From NCBI GenBank assembly GCA_905182825.1, contig CAJJDJ010000013.1, positions 1 to 22,189 on the forward strand: a DNA stretch of 22,189 bases. The letters run 5' to 3'. Below are positions 16,176 to 22,189 of this stretch, piece after piece. The translations under genes and the position numbers were made by a program. The notes beneath the pieces are model-generated. The model saw only the letters and a list, made by a program, of their open reading frames with translations, was not told where the DNA came from and ran no database searches. The DNA is from Thiotrichaceae bacterium UBA7359. Its GTDB lineage: Bacteria; Pseudomonadota; Gammaproteobacteria; Eutrophobiales; Eutrophobiaceae. Within the stretch, counting starts at the first letter, position 1. Each line of letters begins with the position of its first letter.

Positions 16176-17170
16176 CAAATATTTATCAACTAAAAAATGT
16201 CATGTTTAATTACGGCACAGATTTTAACCTTGTCGATGTTTGTATAGATATAAAAAAATCTAACATTGTAGGGATTATTGGTCCTAATGGTTCAGGAAAG
16301 ACTAGTTTATTAAATGTACTCTCTTTTCTTCATTTACCGCATACAGGTACTCTTTTTTATAATGAAAAAGAATTGATCCAAGAAAATCTTGCCCAATTCA
16401 GAAAGACGGTAGGCTATGTGCAACAAAACCCTTATCTTTTACGAGGAACAGTCTTTAAGAATATCGAGATTGGATTGAAACTAAAAAAGGTTGACAAAAA
16501 TATTCGATTAAAAAAAGTTTCACAAGTATTGAAGTTGTTAGGGATTAGTGAGTTGTCGAGTAGAAATGCACGAACATTGTCGGGTGGCGAGGCACAAAAA
16601 GTTGCTATAGGTCAAGTTATCATACTTGATCCGGATGTTTTAATTCTCGACGAACCCTTCACACATCTTGATAAAAATTCTATCGATGAATTAGAAAAAA
16701 TTATTCTGAAACTTAAAGAAGATTTGAATAAAACAATAATTCTTACCACTCATAATCAATATCAAGCACAATGGCTGGCAGATGATGTCTATAGCGTAAT
16801 AAAAGGCAAGGTCTTTGAGTACCAAATGCTGAATCTTTTTAGTGGTGGTATCGATGTAGAAAAAAATACTTTTAATACGGATAAGCAGCTAATTGTTATT
16901 GTGCCACATAATATAGATCATGCAGAGCATATTGCTATAGATCCAAAACAGATCGTAGTATCAAGAAATAAGCTTGATTCTAGTATGCAAAATAGCTACA
17001 AGGGAAAAATAACAGGCATGGTTGAAGATAATGGACGGGTAAAATTGAGTGTGGCATCAAAAGAAGAATTTCAGGCTATAGTGACGTATAAGGCTCTTAA
17101 GAATTTGGATTTATCTATAGGTGATGGCGTATGGATTAGCTTCAAAAGTTCCTCCATACTGTTACTCTAG
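16172..17170 (+). CDS. tupC: Tungstate-type ABC transporter ATPase with C-terminal Mop/TOBE-like region
   Basis: This is the ATP-hydrolysing subunit paired with the fused binding-protein/permease just upstream; the ATG overlaps that stop codon by 4 nt. The 332 residues consist of an ABC domain (about 1-225) and a C-terminal extension (about 230-332). The ABC domain has Walker A GPNGSGKT near residue 38, a Q-loop (GYVQQNPY), signature LSGGEAQKVAIGQ, Walker B VLILDEPF and the switch His in TTHNQYQ. The extension contains IDPKQIVVSRNKLDSS followed by NSYKGKITGMVEDNGRVKLSV and a closing strand, the pattern of an oxyanion-binding Mop/TOBE domain as in molybdate and tungstate ATPases such as ModC and WtpC. 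Such domains can sense internal oxyanion and shut down import; that role here is inference. The metY-like gene starts 40 bp downstream. Confidence 0.9.
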   Translation: MTNIYQLKNVMFNYGTDFNLVDVCIDIKKSNIVGIIGPNGSGKTSLLNVLSFLHLPHTGTLFYNEKELIQENLAQFRKTVGYVQQNPYLLRGTVFKNIEIGLKLKKVDKNIRLKKVSQVLKLLGISELSSRNARTLSGGEAQKVAIGQVIILDPDVLILDEPFTHLDKNSIDELEKIILKLKEDLNKTIILTTHNQYQAQWLADDVYSVIKGKVFEYQMLNLFSGGIDVEKNTFNTDKQLIVIVPHNIDHAEHIAIDPKQIVVSRNKLDSSMQNSYKGKITGMVEDNGRVKLSVASKEEFQAIVTYKALKNLDLSIGDGVWISFKSSSILLL

Positions 17171-17210
17171 GTATGAAAAATTAACTTGATATAATAATAG
17201 AAGAAAAATT

Positions 17211-18482
17211 ATGAAAATTGAAACGATTGCAGTTAATGGTGGTTACTCTCCGGAACCAACAACAAAAGCTGTTGCTGTTCCCATCTATCAAACAACTTCT
17301 TATGCTTTTGATAGTACGCAACATGCAGCAGATCTATTTGATCTAAAAGTCGAAGGTAATATTTATACAAGAATAATGAATCCAACAACTGCCGTTTTGG
17401 AAGAGCGTGTGGCCCAAATGGAAGGTGGTTTAGCTGCTTTGGGACTGGCTTCGGGAATGGCAGCAATTAGCTATGCGATTCAAACGATTGCTGAAACAGG
17501 TGATAATATAATTTCGACCAGTAGTTTATATGGTGGTACATATAACCTTTTTGCACATACCTTTCCACAGATGGGGATTGAGACACGCTTTATTGATGCC
17601 GGCGATTATGAAAGCATAGCAACATTGGTAGATGAAAAAACTAAAGCAGTTTTTTGTGAATCAATAGGTAACCCTGCTGGTAATGTCGCAGATCTAGAAA
17701 AAATTTCTGAAATTGCCCATAGAGCAGGCGTGCCAGTCATTGTTGATAATACGGTGGCAACACCTTATCTATGTCGTCCTTTCGAACATGGTTGTGACAT
17801 AGTTGTACATTCTTTAACAAAATACATGGGTGGTCATGGTACTAATATCGGTGGGATTATCGTTGATTCAGGAAAATTCCCATGGTCTGAGCATAAAGAG
17901 CGCTTTAAACGTTTGAATGAACCAGACGCATCATATCATGGTGTGGTTTATACTGAAGCCCTAGGAGCTGCTGCCTACATAGGGCGTGCGCGAGTTGTGC
18001 CATTACGCAATATGGGAGCAGCAATCTCGCCAATGAATAGTTTTATGATTTTGCAAGGTATAGAAACATTACCTTTAAGAATGGCTCGTCATTGTGAGAA
18101 TGCAATTGATGTAGCTAATTATTTATCTTCGCATAAAAAGGTAAGCTGGGTCAGATATGCTGGATCTGTAGACCATGAAGATTATAAATTATTAGAAAAA
18201 TATTGTTCAGGTCATGCAGCAAGTATTTTAAGTTTCGGTATAAAGGGTGGTGCTGAAGGGGGGGGTAAATTTATTGACGCATTAAAACTTTTTACACGAT
18301 TGGTAAATATTGGTGATGCTAAATCGTTAGCTTGTCACCCAGCCACCACCACGCATAGACAGCTGTCACCAGAAGAACTTACAAAAGCAGGAGTGTCAGA
18401 TGATCTAATAAGACTTTCTGTTGGAATAGAGCACATCGATGATTTACTAGAAGATATAGAACAAGCTTTGTCTAATATCTAA
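17211..18482 (+). CDS. metY: O-acetylhomoserine sulfhydrylase (aminocarboxypropyltransferase)
   Basis: This PLP enzyme of the Cys/Met metabolism family most likely makes homocysteine from O-acetylhomoserine and sulfide in the cytoplasm. The 423 residues have the larger size typical of MetY rather than cystathionine gamma-synthase (about 380-400). Signatures are AVAVPIYQTTSYAFDS, YTRIMNPTT (51-60), ASGMAAI, VIVDNTVATPYLCRP with Asp179 contacting the PLP nitrogen, and HSLTKYMGGHG with the PLP lysine at 204. The segment RLNEPDASYHG near 235-245 is characteristic of MetY. A weak Shine-Dalgarno sequence (AGAAG) precedes the ATG. It lies 40 bp after tupC and 5 bp before the Sel1 gene, so a shared transcript is plausible. 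No SAM riboswitch was seen in the 40-bp upstream gap. O-succinylhomoserine as substrate cannot be excluded. Confidence 0.93.
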   Translation: MKIETIAVNGGYSPEPTTKAVAVPIYQTTSYAFDSTQHAADLFDLKVEGNIYTRIMNPTTAVLEERVAQMEGGLAALGLASGMAAISYAIQTIAETGDNIISTSSLYGGTYNLFAHTFPQMGIETRFIDAGDYESIATLVDEKTKAVFCESIGNPAGNVADLEKISEIAHRAGVPVIVDNTVATPYLCRPFEHGCDIVVHSLTKYMGGHGTNIGGIIVDSGKFPWSEHKERFKRLNEPDASYHGVVYTEALGAAAYIGRARVVPLRNMGAAISPMNSFMILQGIETLPLRMARHCENAIDVANYLSSHKKVSWVRYAGSVDHEDYKLLEKYCSGHAASILSFGIKGGAEGGGKFIDALKLFTRLVNIGDAKSLACHPATTTHRQLSPEELTKAGVSDDLIRLSVGIEHIDDLLEDIEQALSNI

Positions 18483-18487
18483 TTTTT

Positions 18488-18958
18488 ATGAATAGAGCAC
18501 CATTAGTTTTCTTACTAATAATGCTTTCTGCTTGTGATCAGAAATATGAACCAAAAATATTTTTTGAACAGGGAAAATATGCAAAATCATTTAACCTTTG
18601 GTTGCCATTGGCAATTAAAGGAGATGTGGAAGCTCAAAATTATGTTGCTATTCATTACTACCTTGGTTTGGGTAGAAAAAGAAATTTTAAGGTTGCCAAA
18701 GAATGGTTTGAAAAAGCTGCTCAATCAAATTATTCCGATGCACAATATAATTTAGGAGTGATGTATGAAAATGGTGAATCTATTAAAAAAGATTATATCA
18801 ATGCCTATAAGTGGTTTTATCTTGCAAATGAAAATGGAAATATCAATGCGGTAAAAAGAATGCAGGCTATAGGAGAAGAACATAAATTATTTCCCAACCA
18901 AATTAACCATGCTATAGAACTTTCTAGATTAGCAGTAAATAAAAAAAGTAATCAATAG
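18488..18958 (+). CDS. Small Sel1-repeat lipoprotein
   Basis: This 156-residue protein has a short signal peptide with a lipobox LSAC ending at Cys16, so it is predicted to be a lipoprotein. Aspartate follows the cysteine, which in enterobacterial rules would favour inner-membrane retention. The body has about two Sel1-like repeats: residues about 44-79 (KGDVEAQNYVAIHYY...AKEWFEKAAQ) and 80-116 (SDAQYNLGVMYENG...AYKWFYLA). Sel1 repeats form alpha-helical solenoids used for protein contacts. It begins five bases after the metY-like stop, without a Shine-Dalgarno sequence. The partner and role are unknown; it need not be related to sulfur metabolism. The alternate open frame inside it is a shadow. 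Confidence 0.82.
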   Translation: MNRAPLVFLLIMLSACDQKYEPKIFFEQGKYAKSFNLWLPLAIKGDVEAQNYVAIHYYLGLGRKRNFKVAKEWFEKAAQSNYSDAQYNLGVMYENGESIKKDYINAYKWFYLANENGNINAVKRMQAIGEEHKLFPNQINHAIELSRLAVNKKSNQ

Positions 18959-18962
18959 AATA

Positions 18963-19010
18963 TATCAAACATATAATCTTGTTATGATAAAGAAGCTATA
19001 AAGTTTGATA
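18963..19010. repeat. Inverted repeat downstream of the Sel1 gene
   Basis: TATCAAAC (18963-18970) is matched by GTTTGATA (19003-19010). An inner TATA/TATA pairing after small bulges extends the possible stem. No T-run follows on the plus strand, so a classical terminator is unlikely. It may be a 3' stem-loop of the preceding transcript or an operator of the tautomerase gene, which begins 62 bp further on. Confidence 0.4.
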
Positions 19011-19072
19011 GACAAGAATTAAATGTTATATTTTACTCTAAAAACCTTTACTTTGATTCATAGGAAAACAAT

Positions 19073-19438
19073 ATGCCACTTGTAAATATTTCAATATTAA
19101 AAGGTAAATCACCTGAATATATAAAAGCTGTTTCTAATGGAATCAATTCAGCAGTTATAGAAACTATGGCATTTCCTGATGATGACCGCTATCAAATTAT
19201 TCATGAAGTGGAACCACAATGTCTACAATTTCAAAAGCGTACTGGTGATAGGGTGATGATTCATTTAACCATGCGTGTGGGCAGATCGAATAAATCAAAG
19301 CTGGCTTTCTATGCTAGAGCAGTAGAAAATTTAGCTAAAGATCCTGGGATAGAACCAGCTAATATACTCATCACCATTGTAGAAAACCATGATGTCGATT
19401 GGTCATTTCGAGATGGTATAGCGCAGTTTGTAGTTTAA
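19073..19438 (+). CDS. Tautomerase-superfamily protein, malonate semialdehyde decarboxylase-like
   Basis: The 121-residue protein belongs to the tautomerase superfamily, whose catalytic base is the amino-terminal proline exposed after Met removal: it begins MPLVNISILKGKS. The motif DDRYQIIHEVEP (about 37-48) and the C-terminal ITIVENHDVDWSFRDGIAQF match the malonate semialdehyde decarboxylase-like (Tautomerase_2) group rather than the 60-residue 4-oxalocrotonate tautomerases. Pro1 and an Asp near position 37 are kept. Only one Arg, in VGRSNKSK, clearly matches the catalytic arginine pair as I remember it, so the substrate may differ from malonate semialdehyde. AGGA upstream provides a fair Shine-Dalgarno sequence. 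It stands alone between the Sel1 gene and a 357-bp gap. Confidence 0.85.
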   Translation: MPLVNISILKGKSPEYIKAVSNGINSAVIETMAFPDDDRYQIIHEVEPQCLQFQKRTGDRVMIHLTMRVGRSNKSKLAFYARAVENLAKDPGIEPANILITIVENHDVDWSFRDGIAQFVV

Positions 19439-19795
19439 AATATTAGTTCATTTTTTTTGGTTTCTCATTACTGTATACAGATATACTTCTAATTGGAATT
19501 TGTTCTCGGTATGATTCTATAAATAATATACCATGTTAATAAACCACTCTTACTTAAAGGTTAAATCAGACTATCTTCTGGTTCATTAACAATACTCAGA
19601 TAACATTCTGTATTGATCGATCTGGTATGCTATGAGTTATTTGCTGACTCTAGACTCTCATATCTTTTAGTGTTCTTCGTTCCAATATATTCAGCGTATA
19701 CATCTTGATTAATAATCTCCTATAATTTTTACAATCTTTAGCTAATTGTTCGCCTTACGATCTAAGAATATATAATTTAGAATAAACTATAGATA
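19439..19795. other. Intergenic region tautomerase-acyltransferase, no gene seen
   Basis: This 357-bp AT-rich gap has frequent stops in all frames. Apart from the possible promoter at 19746-19776 I see no gene, RNA, hairpin terminator or repeat in it. Confidence 0.5.
19746..19776 (+). promoter_or_regulatory. Possible promoter of the acyltransferase gene
   Basis: TATAAT at 19771-19776 is a perfect -10 hexamer. TTGTTC at 19746-19751 is a fair -35, but the 19-bp spacing is long. The transcript would start about 13 nt before the ATG, and no Shine-Dalgarno sequence is present, so the message would be nearly leaderless. Confidence 0.38.
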
Positions 19796-21697
19796 ATGAC
19801 TAAAGATTTAACATATCCTAAATACCGTGCAGATATTGACGGTTTACGCGCAATAGCTGTTCTATCGGTTGTTCTCTATCACGCAATTCGATTAGAGGGC
19901 GGGTTTATTGGTGTAGATATTTTTTTTGTGATTTCCGGATACCTGATATCAACAATCGTTTTTAGTAACTTAGAACGCAACAGTTTTAGTTTTATTGAGT
20001 TTTACAGCCGCCGAATTAAGCGCATATTTCCCGCATTAATATTGGTGTTGATAGCTGTCTATACATTTGGTTGGTTCGTACTTCTTGGTGATGAATATAA
20101 ACAATTAGGCAAACAAATTGCGGGTGGTGCTGGATTTATTTCTAATTTTATTCTGTGGAATGAAAGCGGATATTTTGATAATGCGGCTGTCACAAAACCA
20201 CTTCTTCATCTTTGGTCGCTCGGTATCGAAGAACAATTTTACATTATATGGCCATTATTATTATGGTTTACATGGAAACAACGCTTAAATTTGTTGGTAA
20301 TTACCATCTCTTTAGCTGTCATATCATTTTCGCTTAATATTATCTACATACAAGCTGAACCAGTAGCAACATTTTATTCGCCACAGACCCGATTTTGGGA
20401 GTTGATGGTTGGTTCTACTTTAGCTTACATAATGATAAACAATCAGAATCTTTTAATTAATATCAAACAGCGATACACCAATGCGTTATCTCTACTCGGC
20501 ATTGGGCTTATTATTATCGGATTTCTTTTTATTACCGAAAAAAAATATTTCCCTGGTTGGTGGGCTCTGTTGCCAACACTGGGAACTATGTTGATTATAT
20601 TTGCTGGTTCGGGAGCATGGTTTAATCGTGTGATTTTAACAAACCGTACTCTAGTATGGTTTGGGTTAATTAGTTACCCACTATATTTGTGGCATTGGCC
20701 TTTATTATCATTCGCACGCATTTTGGAATATCAAAGGCCATCATTTGAAATACGCTTTATAGTAGTTTTAATTTCGATTCTACTTGCTTGGCTAACATAT
20801 CAATTTGTTGAAAAACCTATGCGATTTGGTAGTAGGGGTAAAATCAAGACGAATGCTTTACTTATTTTAATGATTATAATGGGGTTTATTGGGTACCACT
20901 GTTACAAATCAGATGGCTTTATGTATAGGAGTGCTACAAACCGTTTGATATTGAACAAAGGGGAGATTGGTAACGCTTTATTTGATAAATATCAAAACGA
21001 AAAATTTAATCTATGTATGTCATTAGACTTACAAAAAGAAGCAACATTAGGATGTTTTCATTCTAAAAATAATGAACGAATTAAAATTGCTATAATTGGT
21101 GATAGTCATGCAGCACATTTGTATTTAGGTTTGGCAGAAGAGCTGGAAGATATTAATGTAGCATCTTATTCCGTAGAAGGTTCGCTACCAATACTTAGCA
21201 ATAAACGCTTTGAAAAAATATTTGAGTATATCATCAATAATAAGAGTGTAACGACGATCATAATTTCGGCTTATTGGAGCAAGTCGTTCAAACAGATACC
21301 TAAAGGTAGCAGTATGGAAGCTGAGTTAAACGAAACATTAGACAGTCTTATTAAAGAAAATAGATTTGTTTACATAACTGATGATGTTCCTAAGTTTTCA
21401 TTTAGTCCAAAAAAGTGCAAATATGCAGACAGTATATTCCATAAAGATTCTTGTGAAGAAAACAGTAATTATTTCTATAAAAAATATAGAGACTATATCT
21501 CTATTCTTGAAGCAGTGGTCAAGAATAGAACGAATGTGAAGTTGTTAAAAACATCAAAATACTTTTGTGATGAAAAGAATTGTACTATGGCAAAAGATGG
21601 TCTGCTACATTATAGAGACAATACTCACTTAAGTATTAATGGCTCTAAATATTTAGCTAAAAGTATTATTGCTGAAAATCCGGAATTTTTTGATTAG
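19796..21697 (+). CDS. OafA/YrhL-type O-acyltransferase with C-terminal SGNH domain
   Basis: This inner-membrane protein probably O-acetylates a surface glycan such as LPS O-antigen or another exported polysaccharide. The 633 residues have an Acyltransferase_3 membrane domain (about 8-370) beginning YRADIDGLRAIAVLSVVLYH, with His29, followed by GVDIFFVISGYLIS. LWSLGIEEQFYIIWPLLLW and SYPLYLWHWPLLSF also mark the family. The soluble C-terminal part (about 425-633) is an SGNH-hydrolase-like domain: IIGDSHAAH with Asp436, Ser437 and His438, and DNTHLS with Asp608 and His611. Both catalytic centres look intact. No glycan synthesis genes are nearby, so the target is unknown. The gene sits alone beside a degenerate region and tRNA-Met, a context suggestive of an accessory insertion. 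Confidence 0.92.
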   Translation: MTKDLTYPKYRADIDGLRAIAVLSVVLYHAIRLEGGFIGVDIFFVISGYLISTIVFSNLERNSFSFIEFYSRRIKRIFPALILVLIAVYTFGWFVLLGDEYKQLGKQIAGGAGFISNFILWNESGYFDNAAVTKPLLHLWSLGIEEQFYIIWPLLLWFTWKQRLNLLVITISLAVISFSLNIIYIQAEPVATFYSPQTRFWELMVGSTLAYIMINNQNLLINIKQRYTNALSLLGIGLIIIGFLFITEKKYFPGWWALLPTLGTMLIIFAGSGAWFNRVILTNRTLVWFGLISYPLYLWHWPLLSFARILEYQRPSFEIRFIVVLISILLAWLTYQFVEKPMRFGSRGKIKTNALLILMIIMGFIGYHCYKSDGFMYRSATNRLILNKGEIGNALFDKYQNEKFNLCMSLDLQKEATLGCFHSKNNERIKIAIIGDSHAAHLYLGLAEELEDINVASYSVEGSLPILSNKRFEKIFEYIINNKSVTTIIISAYWSKSFKQIPKGSSMEAELNETLDSLIKENRFVYITDDVPKFSFSPKKCKYADSIFHKDSCEENSNYFYKKYRDYISILEAVVKNRTNVKLLKTSKYFCDEKNCTMAKDGLLHYRDNTHLSINGSKYLAKSIIAENPEFFD

Positions 21698-21855
21698 TCC
21701 CAACACAAAACATATGGGAAGGTTGTATTGATAATGGTTTTTTTCTGAAATTATTGTTGAGAAGTATCGTTTGAGATTAACAACTTTTGACGAAAAGATT
21801 TGGTATGTAAAAAAATTGGATTAAATTTAAGATATGATGAGGATTTGGAATATTC

Positions 21856-21996
21856 TTATGTAGAATCGAGCTGCGCACCTGCACTACGTTGCTCTGCCAG
21901 TTTCACAAATTGTGTCATCGCAGTAGTATAATCACTACTGATATACGCATCTTACGCATCCAAAGTACAACGGTTTAGCGTGTTGTTTATCCATTT
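21856..21996 (-). pseudogene. Possible C-terminal gene remnant with a stop in a tandem duplication
   Basis: On the minus strand a frame runs from 21996 to a TAA at 21856-21858, interrupted only by TAA at 21952-21954. The final 31 codons read like protein (SSDYTTAMTQFVKLAEQ, then RSAGAQLDST) and the 14 codons before the stop also look coding-like. The internal stop falls in a 9-bp tandem duplication (GATGCGTAA followed by GATGCGTAT); with one copy removed the frame would be open. I do not recognise the family. With fewer than 50 codons, chance cannot be excluded. Confidence 0.3.
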
Positions 21997-22068
21997 CTAG
22001 TTCTTCTGGAATTGACTAAGAAGCCTCTCTCAAATGCCGGCGCTTGCCCTTAGCGCGCCCTTACAGAA

Positions 22069-22083
22069 ATCCTGACACAGGAT
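22069..22083 (-). terminator. Hairpin downstream of tRNA-Met, possible terminator
   Basis: On the minus strand ATCCTG-TGT-CAGGAT forms a perfect 6-bp stem with a 3-nt loop, followed by TTCTG. It lies about 47 nt beyond the tRNA CCA end. The T-tract is weak, so termination is only a possibility. The sequence could instead be the end of a lost insertion element. Confidence 0.35.
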
Positions 22084-22129
22084 CATAAATTAAAGTGTTA
22101 GAATATTGTTATATTATTCAGATAGTTGT

Positions 22130-22189
22130 TGGTGGCTATGGGTGGAATTGAACCACCGACCCCAGCGTTATGAGTGCTGTGCTCTAACC
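22130..22189 (-). tRNA. Elongator tRNA-Met (anticodon CAU), 5' end outside the window
   Basis: The minus strand shows the 3' part of a tRNA. It has the D-arm end GGTTAGAGCAC, the anticodon arm with loop CTCATAA (anticodon CAU), variable loop, and a perfect T-arm GGTGG-TTCAATT-CCACC. The acceptor strand CATAGCC, discriminator A and an encoded CCA (22130-22132) complete it. The acceptor strand and the GGGGTC after the anticodon arm fit elongator tRNA-Met rather than initiator tRNA or the CAU-reading tRNA-Ile2. Roughly 17 bases of the 5' end are missing because of the window edge. The last pair of the anticodon stem (31-39) reads A-C instead of the usual A-U. Confidence 0.93.

Larger units (their letters stand above)
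21698..22129. other. Gene-poor region between acyltransferase and tRNA-Met, with a GC-rich decayed patch
   Basis: The first 160 bp are AT-rich spacer. From about 21860 to 22085 the composition changes: 22021-22080 has 35 G/C of 60 bases by direct count, far above surrounding intergenic DNA. The patch contains hairpins (CAGTAGT/ACTACTG at 21921-21940; GCGCT/AGCGC at 22040-22056), a tandem 9-bp duplication at 21944-21960 and the gene remnant listed separately. It looks like the debris of an inserted gene or element. Confidence 0.5.

Noticed and set aside
17171..17210. Possible SAM riboswitch ahead of the metY-like gene
   Set aside because: The 40-bp gap is too short and shows no stems.
18534..18755. 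Second open frame within the Sel1 lipoprotein gene
   Set aside because: The lipobox and Sel1 repeats belong to the other frame; this frame gives a lysine-rich, featureless translation.
22040..22083. Terminal inverted repeat of an intact insertion sequence
   Set aside because: The CTTACAGAAATCCTGACACA stretch faintly recalls mutator-type IS ends, but no matching second end, target duplication or transposase is present in the window.
1..22189. CRISPR array, prophage or toxin-antitoxin module
   Set aside because: No regularly spaced repeats, phage structural genes, integrase or recognisable toxin-antitoxin pair was seen on either strand.

Overview
The window looks like chromosomal DNA from a low-GC gammaproteobacterium. 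It has AT-rich intergenic DNA, many A/T-ending codons, the typical gammaproteobacterial run miaB-ybeZ-ybeY-corC-lnt, and gltBD on the same stretch as hemE. I cannot name a genus. Nearly every reading frame can be placed in a family. I see no CRISPR array, no prophage, no intact insertion sequence and no recognisable defence system.

Layout from the left: the 3' end of gltB and complete gltD (glutamate synthase). Next come plus-strand genes that appear to be separate transcription units: yaaA (peroxide stress), a short-chain dehydrogenase and an exported TlpA-like thioredoxin. A minus-strand DASS/SLC13 anion:Na+ symporter follows. hemE (haem synthesis) then runs into a DUF368 gene, a PopT-type polyprenyl-phosphate transporter. 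The minus-strand block miaB-ybeZ-ybeY-corC-lnt (13995 to 8772) covers tRNA modification, 16S rRNA maturation, Mg/Co homeostasis and lipoprotein acylation. Its internal starts overlap or lie close to the preceding stops, as in an operon. A small unidentified coiled-coil gene lies upstream on the same strand.

From 14637 the plus strand carries a tungstate-type ABC importer in which the substrate-binding protein (TupA) and permease (TupB) are one polypeptide. It is followed by an ATPase (TupC) with a C-terminal Mop/TOBE-like region. An O-acetylhomoserine sulfhydrylase and a small Sel1-repeat lipoprotein follow closely and may share the transcript. Further right are an MSAD-like tautomerase and an OafA-type acyltransferase with a C-terminal SGNH domain. 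The window ends with AT-rich spacer, a decayed patch with a GC-rich stretch, and an elongator tRNA-Met cut by the window edge.

The most unusual signals are: (i) the SDR gene has no usual start codon and appears to begin at AUA behind a strong Shine-Dalgarno sequence; (ii) the TupA-TupB fusion; (iii) the gene remnant beside tRNA-Met, whose stop codon lies in a 9-bp tandem duplication. I do not see convincing evidence for a wholly new multi-gene system.
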